From a virus, in the IMG/VR virus record IMGVR_UViG_3300007735_000798, positions 1 to 64,000 of that record: a stretch of 64,000 nucleotides of DNA. One strand, written 5' to 3'. Of this stretch, positions 53,201 to 61,320 are shown one piece after another. The notes under the pieces were generated by a model, which was not told where the DNA came from, did not search any database, and saw only the letters and a program-made list of their open reading frames with translations. The position numbers were made by a program, and so were the translations under genes. The stretch's first letter is position 1, and each line of letters starts with the position of its first letter.

Positions 53201-56200
53201 AATGGGCGGGCATCTTTTTTATATTCTCCAGTGTCAGGATTTACGCCAGTTAATAACCCTAATTTTTTACCCGTTTCTTCGTCTAATTTTTTTAAAATAG
53301 GCAATGCCTCTTCTCCCTTTTTACCCTGTAAAGCCATTCCAATGAATGTATCTCCAAGAAGTTTTATATTTTTTTCAACATCAGCGGTATCTGTTCCCCT
53401 AAATAAATAGTTATCTCGTCTACTAGCTAATTCACTAACCTTCTCGACATTAGCTCTATTTTCCTCTGCGCGTTGTTTTTCTCCTCTTATTTTTGCCATT
53501 TCTGCTTGTTGCGCAGTTTTTCCTTGTTTGCTTACAATTCTTGCCTGATCTTCTGGTGAAAAATCTGCAAGAGCAGCGGCATATTCATCTTGGGCCTGTT
53601 TTACTTTTTGTGGATTTGGAACGGCTTCACTTAAAGCATTTTTTAAATTTTCGCTAGCAGTTGTTAATCTAGCTGAAGCATCATTAAATTTTGTTAATTC
53701 TTGACTAGCTTTTTCATGTGCGGCAATCGCTTCTGGTAATGTATTATTAAGCTCACTAAAATAATCATTCGCAGCCATAACTCCTCCAGCTATAAGCCCA
53801 ATCGCGCCACCCGCAGCAGCCCCATAAGGACCAAAAGCCAGTCCTAATTGAGCACCAGTAGCTCCTAAACTTAGTGCTTGTCCCGCACCAGTAACAGCTG
53901 CCGCCGTTGCTCGTCCTTGCGGACTTGTCTGTGAAATAGTATTTTTAATAGTGGCCGCAAGAATTGGAGCACCAATTGCTATTGCACTTCCATATGCATC
54001 CGCAGCAGCACCAAATTTTTTTACACCTTTGGCTGAATCACCCAATGCTTGAAGATTTTGTCTATATTGATTTGTTGTTCCACTTAATACATAACTAAGT
54101 CCAACTAATTGAATACTTAACGCACCAAGTGCTGAACTAGTACTTGTAGGCTCTTCTGCATAATTTGGTACAAAACCGCGAGAATACATTCCAATACCTT
54201 TTCGCTCGCGCCCAATAGCATCTTTTAATCCATTTGGTTCATCGCGTGTATTTGTCACAGCAATTGGGTTTCCATTTTTATCAAAATGTGCACGAATTTG
54301 AGAAACTGGAACGCCACGATTAGTAGAAGCAAAATTTGGAATAAAACCTTTCGCCATTCCTCTACTTAAAAATGCTGGAATATCTTTTTCAAAAATTCTA
54401 CCAGGACCATTAGCTTGTTTAATTGGCCAAACAATTTGATCTTTACTTAAAGGTAGTCCATAAACAGAGGCACCACCAGTCTCCATATCTGGAAGTAGTT
54501 CTGAACTTTTTAGTTTATCCCTATTATATCTTACTAACCAAGAACTTTGTTTTCTAGCTGAAGCCCAATTTTTTGCACGACCAATATTTTGTTTATAAGC
54601 TTGCCTATCGCTCATTTTTTCCCCTGGTCGGGAAAGAGCATCCCACATGTAAGTTCCAGAGCCACCAAAATATTCCATAGCAGATTGGTCAGAAGATCTA
54701 TTTCGGAAGGCCCATCCTTTACCGAATTTAGATAACATCATTTTTAATTCTTTGTCATCTACGGCTCTTACGAGTGGTGCTGCAAAATTTGGAATAAAAC
54801 CGCGCGCATAAATTGGAAAATCTTCTTCTCTTTTTAGTTGGCCTTTATTTTCTACATATTTTCTAACCATTTGACTATCAAAAGCGATACCCTTGCCACC
54901 ATGAGTTCTAGATAATCTAAATAAAACTCTTTGAATATCAAATTCTTTTCCTGGAAATTTTTTTAATAATAATTGGTAGACTTTATCATCTACAATTCTT
55001 TTTTTAGGGAAGGTAATTTGTCCATAAGCTCCTTTATAACCTTCTTGTTCTTCATCTGGAGAGGCAAATGCTTGGGCAACTTTTTTATTTTTAGAAGTGC
55101 TCATCATTCGCCAATTAACATCAGTCTCAAAATCTTGAGAAACTTGATCAAAAATAGCATCTTTAATCCCAGTAGGTTCAAAATCATCACCAGGAGTACC
55201 TAACATAGTAAAATCTTTATGTCTATAATCGTCTTTTCTACCAGCTCTTAGATTAAAAATACTTTGTTTATTTAATTTTTTAAAATCTTTTCCAGGAACT
55301 GAAACGCCACGATATAATTTTTCTGTTTGTTCTGATCTGCCTAATTTTTTAATTATAGATAAATATTCTCTTAAAATTTGAGCATCAATTGCTTGGGATT
55401 TAAAATTAGGATTAGTATTAATATCTTTACGTCTTAGTGCTAAATCTTTACCAGTAGCTCTTGGTAAATCTTTAAAGTCAATACCACCCAAAAATTTTGG
55501 TGATGCAAAATTTGGAATAAAACCAAAAGCAGCTCCAGGCCTACGAAGAAACTCCATTTCTTTCATTTTTGTGGCTTGAGATTTAAAACCCATTTTTAAC
55601 GCACGTTCTCCACGAGAACTTCTAGCAAATTGAGTAACTTGATCAAAATCGTTTTTTGTCAAACCATTTTCTTCAAATTGTTTTTGAACATATTTCCAAT
55701 CTCCGATTTTTAATGCATCGACATTAAAAGATCTCCCAAGCCAACCTTCACCCAACGCTCTAGATAAAGCTTCAATTTTAGCACGACCCTTTAGTGGGAA
55801 TCCAGGTTGTTTTAGAAAAGCGTCTAAACCAGAAGTATTAACGCCCAATTTTGTTGCGGCTTTTATATAAGCATTATTCGATAAACCACTACCCTCCGAT
55901 AACTTAGTAGATATATTAGGATTAGTTATTCTACTATTTATAATTTCTATTAATTTTGAATTTGCAAAATTTGGAACAAAACCAGCAGCCATACCTTTTG
56001 ATCTACTAATTCTTGCCATTTCTTCTTTAATTGCTTTTTCTAGTTGTGGTCCTCTTCTTAGATTTTGTCCTTGAAGATTTTTTAAAGCTTCTGTTCTTAA
56101 TGCTTGTGATTGCTTATAACCAGCACCACTTTTTACTTGCTTTACTTCTCCAACTTTAGCTTCTTGTAGTAACTTGCTCATTACATCATTAACTAATTCT

Positions 56201-59181
56201 GGAGAATATTTAGCATCATACATTCCAGGAGCACCATGAAATAGATTTCTTAGTTTAGGGGTTATTCTATTTTGACGAAAATCAATTCCTGCATTTTGAG
56301 AAGTTTTTTGTAAATTTTGTTGAAGTAAAGTAAGTAAACCACCTTCAAAAGCAACGCCAACAGCCCCTTTTGCCGCACCAAAATTTGGAAGGTCTTGTGC
56401 TGATTTTAAGAAATTACCCCCGCCAATTGCTTGACCAAATTGATTTGCCTCACGAACTAATAGGTCACCTAAATTTTTATCTAAATCTGGAAGTTCGCCC
56501 TTAAGAACTTGCTTATTAATTCCAGCTACGGGAATTAAACCTTTATATTGTTGTCCTAAATAACTTGCTGTTGCTGGGGTCATCGAATATCCTTCAGAAA
56601 CCCCTGGATGAATTAGAGAAACAACTTTGCCTTTTAATGCTGGAGAAGTTGTTGTATCTCCAAGATCAATCAAATTTTTTCCTTGCGCAAAATTTGGAAT
56701 AAAACCAGAAGCACGATTTTTAAATTTTGATGCAATTATATTTGCAGCAGAAGCTCGCACTTTAGGATCGTTAAAATTTTTACCTTTTCCAGCAACATTT
56801 CCAAAAAGAGTTTTTCTATCAATATTTCTAACAGAATCAATTAGAATGTTTGATAAAAATAAAGAATCTCCTTTTTCGAGACCAGAATTTTTAAAAACTG
56901 AAGAATTAGCAACGCTAGGATTTTTCTTTAAAATTGCCCCAACACCAGCACGTAAATTTACTATTTTATCACGATTACCATCTCCTGGAACTAAAATTGA
57001 TCCACCACTTCCAGGTGGAATTACTTGATTTCCAAGAATTTGTGACCCCGAAAGTCTTAATATTTTAGATATATAACTAGCTTTATTACCTTCAGATTCG
57101 CTTAATTTTGCATCTCCATATAATGTTCTTCTATTAATACCAAGAAGATTTTTAACTTCTGGATTTACTCTTGCGCTAGATAATACGTTTGGTGCAAAAT
57201 CTATAATATCAGAATCTTCTAAATAAGCTTTTTTAAGACCTAATGATAAAGCAATAGCATTGTCAAAAACTTTACCAGCAGCAAAACTTTTTTGATATTG
57301 AGATATATTTTTTTCATTTGCAAAATTTGGAATATATCCTTTCGCCGCCATTTGTACACCATTTCCATACATTGGAATAACCATTGAATCACCATTACTA
57401 CCAACTCCAGGATATTCAATTTCTTGGTTATTCATTACAAATTTTTTACCACCGATTGTACCTTGCGACATGTGTGGCCGAACAGAAGGAGTTGCACCTA
57501 AAGCAATTGCCTGTGCTTTTTCAATTTGCTTATCCGAAGCAAAATTTGGAATATAACCAGCGGCTTTACCAGTTTTTTTCGTTGGCGCTATTGGTACTCC
57601 GCCAGTAACACGAACTCCAGCACCATAAAACGCTTTAGAAATTTGCGCTGCCACCGCAGCTTGTTTTTGTAATTCAACAGTTTGTTTTTGTAAATTTGCT
57701 AACAAACTATTAGCGGCAGCATTCAAACCCTGCTCACCTTTTAAAGCAAGTTCAAGAAGCTGTGGATTTTTAGATAAAATTTGATTGATACTTTGTTGTA
57801 AACTTTGTTGTTGTACTGCGGCCTGATTTAAACCAAGAAGTTGTTGGACACTTCCAGTTGCAAATTTCCCTAAATCACGAAAAAGTTTAAGTAATACTCC
57901 CCCAATAATTGCTAAACCAGGACCCGCAATAAATTGAGCCAAACCATCTATAATACCTTTACCAAGTGCAGATCCAACTCCAGTTCCTTCAGATTCGTTT
58001 ACCCCACCCAATATTTTATTAGCTCCACCGACAACACGTTCGAATGCTGGACCGAGTAAACGGTTTCCAGCCGTTGCCGCTAATTGTGTGGCATTTTGTT
58101 TTAATGTATTAATTTGTGCGGCATAAGTTTTATTTAGCGCGTCATTTCTTTTAACGGCTTCGTCTGTAGAACTAGCTGCAACATTTAAAGCGCTATTATA
58201 AATAGAATATTCTTTACCTAAATCAGCAAGAGCGGCTTTTAAAATGTTAATTTGAAAAACACCACCAACCTGTTCGGCTACATAAGCTTGTTGTTGCGCT
58301 CCAAGAGTATCATAAACCTTACCTAAATCTTGCAATAATTGAATTGTAGATTTTAATTGTCCAGAACTATCAGTAGTACTTATTCCTAAACTTCCTAAAA
58401 GATCTTGAACCTTACCACGTTCTAAACGTGTAAAAATTGTTTTAAATGAGTTACCAATTACAGCGCCACCGCGTGCAGTAGTTTGCTGTGCTGATGTGAC
58501 AATAGCAATAAGTTCATTAAGTGAAACCCCAGATTGTGCAGCACTACTACCAACACGACTAATAGCTTCTGCAAGATCCGCCGAACTAACTGCGAAAGCA
58601 GCATCAACATTAGCAAATTTATTTACAACTTCACTAGCGGTTACAGCTTGACTCGCAAAAGAATTGACTGCGGCAGTAAGGGCTTCAACACTTTTTGCCG
58701 CATCAAGACCACTTAAACGTGAAAGAATAAGAGCTTCATTAGTACGTTTTAATGTTTCTGCGACACCCAAACCTTGACGAGAAAATTCTGTAGCTGCTTT
58801 GGCTACTTCTTGAAACCCCTGTCCAGTATTTTTAGCAATATTAAACAATTCACCACCAAATTTTTGTAATTGTGAGGCTGAAACATTTAATATAACATTA
58901 ATATCTTGTAAAGATTTTTGTACTTCAATAGTAGATGAAACTAATGCGCTGAAAGCTTTTTCTAAACCATATATAATTCCAGCACTTGCTCCGAATGCGA
59001 TAACACGGGCATTAGATGCATCTAATGATTTTGTAAATTCATTAACTTGCCCAGTAATACGCCCCAAAGGCTGATCGCCTTTAGTTTTTAAGTTAATAGA
59101 ATAAACTTTATTGACAGTTCTTTGAATATCTCTGTCTAATTGCCTAGTATTTCCACCAATATCTAATGTAATAGCAGCCAT
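50287..59181 (-). CDS. Giant tape measure protein with motif-delimited inserted domains
   Basis: A 2,964-residue tail tape measure protein. Residues 1-400 are a TP901/PhageMin_Tail-type core ('IEVQKSLQDINVILNVSASQ', 'GGAVIGNSFKTIFTRL'). Between residues 542 and 1675 eight copies of G-(F/Y)-(I/V)-P-N-(F/Y)-A separate seven segments, one resembling an ADP-ribosyltransferase and one a PD-(D/E)XK nuclease. Residues 1676-2552 hold the helical and hydrophobic tape part ('GPYGAAAGGAIGLIAGGVM', coiled coils). Four more motif copies follow. The end is a small Asn/Ser-rich region. It sets tail length and probably enters the cell on DNA ejection. An AAGGAT site lies 5 bases before the ATG. Confidence 0.93.
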   Translation of the reverse strand: MAAITLDIGGNTRQLDRDIQRTVNKVYSINLKTKGDQPLGRITGQVNEFTKSLDASNARVIAFGASAGIIYGLEKAFSALVSSTIEVQKSLQDINVILNVSASQLQKFGGELFNIAKNTGQGFQEVAKAATEFSRQGLGVAETLKRTNEALILSRLSGLDAAKSVEALTAAVNSFASQAVTASEVVNKFANVDAAFAVSSADLAEAISRVGSSAAQSGVSLNELIAIVTSAQQTTARGGAVIGNSFKTIFTRLERGKVQDLLGSLGISTTDSSGQLKSTIQLLQDLGKVYDTLGAQQQAYVAEQVGGVFQINILKAALADLGKEYSIYNSALNVAASSTDEAVKRNDALNKTYAAQINTLKQNATQLAATAGNRLLGPAFERVVGGANKILGGVNESEGTGVGSALGKGIIDGLAQFIAGPGLAIIGGVLLKLFRDLGKFATGSVQQLLGLNQAAVQQQSLQQSINQILSKNPQLLELALKGEQGLNAAANSLLANLQKQTVELQKQAAVAAQISKAFYGAGVRVTGGVPIAPTKKTGKAAGYIPNFASDKQIEKAQAIALGATPSVRPHMSQGTIGGKKFVMNNQEIEYPGVGSNGDSMVIPMYGNGVQMAAKGYIPNFANEKNISQYQKSFAAGKVFDNAIALSLGLKKAYLEDSDIIDFAPNVLSSARVNPEVKNLLGINRRTLYGDAKLSESEGNKASYISKILRLSGSQILGNQVIPPGSGGSILVPGDGNRDKIVNLRAGVGAILKKNPSVANSSVFKNSGLEKGDSLFLSNILIDSVRNIDRKTLFGNVAGKGKNFNDPKVRASAANIIASKFKNRASGFIPNFAQGKNLIDLGDTTTSPALKGKVVSLIHPGVSEGYSMTPATASYLGQQYKGLIPVAGINKQVLKGELPDLDKNLGDLLVREANQFGQAIGGGNFLKSAQDLPNFGAAKGAVGVAFEGGLLTLLQQNLQKTSQNAGIDFRQNRITPKLRNLFHGAPGMYDAKYSPELVNDVMSKLLQEAKVGEVKQVKSGAGYKQSQALRTEALKNLQGQNLRRGPQLEKAIKEEMARISRSKGMAAGFVPNFANSKLIEIINSRITNPNISTKLSEGSGLSNNAYIKAATKLGVNTSGLDAFLKQPGFPLKGRAKIEALSRALGEGWLGRSFNVDALKIGDWKYVQKQFEENGLTKNDFDQVTQFARSSRGERALKMGFKSQATKMKEMEFLRRPGAAFGFIPNFASPKFLGGIDFKDLPRATGKDLALRRKDINTNPNFKSQAIDAQILREYLSIIKKLGRSEQTEKLYRGVSVPGKDFKKLNKQSIFNLRAGRKDDYRHKDFTMLGTPGDDFEPTGIKDAIFDQVSQDFETDVNWRMMSTSKNKKVAQAFASPDEEQEGYKGAYGQITFPKKRIVDDKVYQLLLKKFPGKEFDIQRVLFRLSRTHGGKGIAFDSQMVRKYVENKGQLKREEDFPIYARGFIPNFAAPLVRAVDDKELKMMLSKFGKGWAFRNRSSDQSAMEYFGGSGTYMWDALSRPGEKMSDRQAYKQNIGRAKNWASARKQSSWLVRYNRDKLKSSELLPDMETGGASVYGLPLSKDQIVWPIKQANGPGRIFEKDIPAFLSRGMAKGFIPNFASTNRGVPVSQIRAHFDKNGNPIAVTNTRDEPNGLKDAIGRERKGIGMYSRGFVPNYAEEPTSTSSALGALSIQLVGLSYVLSGTTNQYRQNLQALGDSAKGVKKFGAAADAYGSAIAIGAPILAATIKNTISQTSPQGRATAAAVTGAGQALSLGATGAQLGLAFGPYGAAAGGAIGLIAGGVMAANDYFSELNNTLPEAIAAHEKASQELTKFNDASARLTTASENLKNALSEAVPNPQKVKQAQDEYAAALADFSPEDQARIVSKQGKTAQQAEMAKIRGEKQRAEENRANVEKVSELASRRDNYLFRGTDTADVEKNIKLLGDTFIGMALQGKKGEEALPILKKLDEETGKKLGLLTGVNPDTGEYKKDARPLEEKVKDLQTILEDSLGGVVGSAEFIESTINAAKRTNQDYLDTLIVLQRAASDANYATRQNVTSSNQYAQALRDTENAQLSAAKANEAMIKSLQKNIDLAKKSIVIEQKKRSFAREFSYTEQFTNPAQLISQLTGQESRMTKDFELKSEFAKLNIDFEQSVDDIMVEMATAINDAVLPTKEQLDSDKNLRTRLNISENGKSPVIDAFIEKINSEIIDKKNLQPEYLSEIFTPLLNNLGFFGKPLEDKLSELIGITSKGNDKAEEAAKLLQEKQVKLAQETTQKRLVDAIKQAQNFGGGIEEFINPPKYGESAFDKVAKSANTVAALNTKGVFRTNQFGEYRYQGSEAERARKELLPKYGRNALQYVQSLQELTGYTPDANSQIYKEIVAGLSQNLTNKIQLLTKQVQGNQNLPDQFKTELLTALKQTQALGGEELIAKIQVAQALGVTNESLLQEIRDKIKTTSDTKEKQALEKMLTSYKDDIILSSDPTVQAINITNNILKQILERTGEPGNPTPYIPIAKYKSVESTSNAKGFLPGYNKESRDIGRGVGGAKPGDRPQFIPNLNGSPAFINSGEKLVDNFGGSGQTAVLTRNMQKAIGMAKGFIPNFAEENKNAKFGRTIGLEDTLDSLIPFFEDIWNRFQVNSTTKLASVANSAKNIFKSGAIGIGAEASTQYALDNLFHGGKKSENPYIDQLEKIFSTAVGGAASGLAIGKNPLAAVYGAITSLGIGAGKDLLTTGAMIPDLISSTNGTVFAEAQTLKLKEKLLKSGKLPPGTTPDNLAGGFIPNFAYKNSVMDLEERLSGNKAIYGTKPFPHIRNSSQPTFASAIADHGGLDKALNDSMIGQKSAGLMSRGYIPNFAVSEQSFTQIESSLDTNTSALTSLLSAIQNLNTSLSSLQNTTDASNMQNNQGINSPSIANTTNAPINLVVNAESGGDVASAVAAEIQKQIPRITREIQSAMGIKVPPSKP
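54349..54780 (-). other. Inserted segment VI of the tape measure protein, possibly ART-like
   Basis: Residues 1468-1611. 'GWAFRNRSS', 'AMEYFGGSGTYMW', 'SSWLVRYNRDKL' and 'RIFEKDIPAF' loosely recall ADP-ribosyltransferase-like folds, but the STS element is absent. It lies between two boundary motifs immediately after the candidate ADP-ribosyltransferase. Confidence 0.25.
54802..55503 (-). other. Candidate ADP-ribosyltransferase domain inside the tape measure protein
   Basis: Residues 1227-1460. The three conserved elements of R-S-E type mono-ADP-ribosyltransferases occur in order: R1291 in 'EKLYRGVSVPG', S1361-T-S1363 in 'WRMMSTSKNKKVAQAFAS', and E1452-E1453 in 'KREEDFPIYAR', next to the following motif. 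'VLFRLSRTHGGKGIAFDS' lies between the last two. It would be the part of the virion able to modify a host target after ejection. No experiment is available; the match is by pattern. Confidence 0.6.
55984..56685 (-). other. Candidate PD-(D/E)XK nuclease-like segment in the tape measure protein
   Basis: Residues 833-1066. E946 ('VAFEGGLLTL'), D967 ('NAGIDFRQN') and D989-A-K991 ('GMYDAKYSPEL') give the E...D...D-x-K order of restriction-type nucleases at reasonable spacing. The first 100 residues of the segment ('SLIHPGVSEGYSMTPATAS') are unassigned. The call rests on four residues and is uncertain. Confidence 0.35.
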
Positions 59182-59219
59182 TGTGTATCCTTAATCCTTT
59201 GTATAATTAATTACACATT

Positions 59220-60239
59220 TTAATTATTTTCGCGCGCTTTAAAATAATCAGATTTTTCAAGTGTTCCACCCTGTTCTGCGGCTAATTCTAATAAACTTTT
59301 ACCCTTTAATTTTTCTATTTTTACACCTAATTGATTTAAATCTTCTTTTGTAGCCCCCACAAAACTATGAACAGAATTATCTCCATTTCCAGATTTTCTA
59401 TTTTTAGATTTTATACCAGGTATATTTGATTGATTATCAACCCATTGAACAAATTTATCTGGATCATTTACTATTTCATCTAAAATTGGTTTACCATTTT
59501 CTGCATGATTTTTTATTATATTTCTATACATTTTACCATACAAAATAAGATCAATTTGATATTTTGTACAATTAACCGTTGATTTTCCCCAAAAACTGTA
59601 AGCATCTTCGCTTAAATATACAAGATTTTGAAAGAAACCACTTGCAGCAATTCTTTTAATATTATCAGTATTAAATATATTTGAATATGTTTCAAAAGCA
59701 TTTTTAATTTTATCTAGATCCTCTTCTTTTAAATCATAATATTCTTCCCTATTATTGAATAGTTTTTCTGAAAATTCTATATTTTTATAACTAAAAAAAA
59801 ATAATAAATCTTCCGTTAATTTACTATTTGCGTAATCTTCCAAAGTATAACCAACAATTTCTCTACGTTCTTTTGTATAAGTAATTAAAATAGCTTGATT
59901 TTGTTTTATTTGTTTATCAATTTGCTCTTTCTGGGATGATAAAAATAATTTATCTCTAGTTTTATATAAATTTTGTATAGTTTTTTTTAAAAGAGAAATT
60001 GTAGATTCTTTTTCTGATGCCCACCAGCCACCTTTAATAGCAATCTCTATTTTTTCTTTTTCTGATTGGAGGCCCTTTTTTTGTCCATCACTAATAAAAA
60101 TATCATAATTAGTATATACTGAAAAATGTTCAGCGATACTTGGATGTTTAAAATAAATATATGATTTATTTATTTTTTCTTCAGAAAAGCCTCTGCATAT
60201 TTGGCTGTAAATTCTACCATATTCTGCATTTTTATCCAC
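59220..60239 (-). CDS. Protein upstream of the tape measure gene, possible tail chaperone
   Basis: A 339-residue, mostly helical protein with a Lys/Gln/Glu-rich coiled coil near residues 75-125 ('SLLKKTIQNLYKTRDKLF'). The C-terminal quarter has 'KGKSLLELAAEQGGTLEKS'. It lies directly before the tape measure gene and directly after the gene at 60241 (1-base gap). Tailed phages encode tail assembly chaperones in just this place, often through a frameshift between two overlapping genes. Here there are two separate non-overlapping genes, so a frameshift product is not evident. The assignment is by position only. Confidence 0.5.
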   Translation of the reverse strand: MDKNAEYGRIYSQICRGFSEEKINKSYIYFKHPSIAEHFSVYTNYDIFISDGQKKGLQSEKEKIEIAIKGGWWASEKESTISLLKKTIQNLYKTRDKLFLSSQKEQIDKQIKQNQAILITYTKERREIVGYTLEDYANSKLTEDLLFFFSYKNIEFSEKLFNNREEYYDLKEEDLDKIKNAFETYSNIFNTDNIKRIAASGFFQNLVYLSEDAYSFWGKSTVNCTKYQIDLILYGKMYRNIIKNHAENGKPILDEIVNDPDKFVQWVDNQSNIPGIKSKNRKSGNGDNSVHSFVGATKEDLNQLGVKIEKLKGKSLLELAAEQGGTLEKSDYFKARENN

Positions 60240-60240
60240 A

Positions 60241-61041
60241 TTAACTTGGTTTTATTTCTTCTACGAGAACACTATTTTCTTTAACATTTTCTTCAATTTT
60301 ATTTTCGATGGGATTTTCTTCAATATTGCTTACAGTATTCTCTTTCAAGAAGTTTTTATCAAAAGCTGCAAAATCTTCATTTGTATCTACACGACCTAGA
60401 AACCAAAGCGTGACTAAATAAGTTATTCTACGAATAACACCTAATAAAAATTCATACTTATTTTCTTCTTCTTCTTCAAAACTATCATATTGCAAAAGTT
60501 TTTCTTCAAATGTATCACCTTTAAAAATAGATTTATAATTATCTCCATCTTTTTCGTATGAAAGATTCATGACCCACCAAAGAATTGCACGATTACGAGC
60601 TTTTGCTTCCGCAGTATTTTCAAAAATACTTATTTGAGAAGCTTCAAAATTTTGAATAGCTTTACGAATATCATCAAGATTATTAATTAATTCATCAGAA
60701 CGAATTTTTTCTGCATCCGTCCTTTCAGACTCTCCTTTGATTAGAATTGATTGTAATTCAAAAGAAAGATCACGAAATTTTAAAAGAAGATTTCCATATT
60801 CTTCGCGTTCTTGATCACTAATACTACCGCCCCCATTGGAAAGAATAGTACCCCAAGCAGCTTTTGGTAACACCCCTGCCTTTGCAAAACGCGATGTTTC
60901 GGTGGCATAAAAAAGTTCTCCATCTTCACGTAAACGACGATTTGGTTTGAGTAACCCAAATTTTTTAACGATAGTTTCTTGACTACCATCTTCTTTTTTT
61001 ACAACATTGTTTGCCTCAAATTCGTATAGCCATTTATTCAT
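60241..61041 (-). CDS. Possible tail assembly chaperone
   Basis: A 266-residue protein. The start 'MNKWLYEFEANNVVKKEDGS' and 'KKFGLLKPNRRLREDGELFY' give a small beta domain, followed by helices and a very acidic, repetitive tail (N-I-E-E-N and similar units). 'RNRAILWWVMNLSYEKDGD' is the most conserved-looking helix. Position, between tube protein and tape measure gene, points to tail assembly. An AAAGGA-type ribosome site lies upstream. No family certainty. Confidence 0.5.
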   Translation of the reverse strand: MNKWLYEFEANNVVKKEDGSQETIVKKFGLLKPNRRLREDGELFYATETSRFAKAGVLPKAAWGTILSNGGGSISDQEREEYGNLLLKFRDLSFELQSILIKGESERTDAEKIRSDELINNLDDIRKAIQNFEASQISIFENTAEAKARNRAILWWVMNLSYEKDGDNYKSIFKGDTFEEKLLQYDSFEEEEENKYEFLLGVIRRITYLVTLWFLGRVDTNEDFAAFDKNFLKENTVSNIEENPIENKIEENVKENSVLVEEIKPS

Positions 61042-61050
61042 ATATTTATA

Positions 61051-61275
61051 TTATTTTCCTTTTAAAGTAAAATCAAAATTATTTAATTGTTCTTCTATAT
61101 TTCTATGACAATTATTACCATGATCAAGAACACGTTTTCTTAATCGCTGAAATTCTTCTTCATTAATTTTATTATCACTTTTTAAATCTTCTATACAATA
61201 TAAAAAACTTAAATATAACTTTTTAATTTCTTTATAAATAAGACTTTTAACAAAATTATCAATATTGATATCCAT
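61051..61275 (-). CDS. Small helical protein, unknown
   Basis: A 74-residue protein of two or three helices ('MDINIDNFVKSLIYKEIKKL', 'NEEEFQRLRKRVLDHGNN'). It is the first gene after the strong terminator that ends the tube protein transcript, and it precedes the two chaperone-like genes. The 45 bases between terminator and ATG contain an inverted repeat of AACCTT/AAGGTT around 61290-61312, which might affect initiation. Function unknown. Confidence 0.55.
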   Translation of the reverse strand: MDINIDNFVKSLIYKEIKKLYLSFLYCIEDLKSDNKINEEEFQRLRKRVLDHGNNCHRNIEEQLNNFDFTLKGK

Positions 61276-61320
61276 ATATAGAACCTTGAGTAACCTTTTA
61301 CCTAATAAGGTTTACACCAA

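Larger units (their letters stand above)
50617..57558 (-). repeat. Twelve dispersed G-[FY]-[IV]-P-N-[FY]-A motifs in the tape measure protein
   Basis: First residues of the copies: 542, 615, 826, 1067, 1220, 1461, 1612, 1669, 2553 (degenerate, Q-F-I-P-N-L-N), 2597, 2778 and 2849. The upstream context is usually M/A-(A/S)-(K/R/A)-G. The segments between them have lengths of 66, 204, 234, 146, 234, 144, 50, 877, 37, 174 and 64 residues and, apart from one short pair, are not repeats of one another. So the motif is a conserved boundary sign between unrelated inserts. Confidence 0.9.

Noticed and set aside
50287-59181. Intein or intron explanation for the inserts in the tape measure protein
   Set aside because: No intein splicing motifs or homing nuclease blocks occur at the motif borders and the reading frame is open throughout; multiple short inserts with the same border sign do not fit inteins.
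59220-61041. Programmed frameshift between the two chaperone-like genes
   Set aside because: The genes do not overlap (1-base gap) and no slippery heptamer was seen at their junction; each has its own start.
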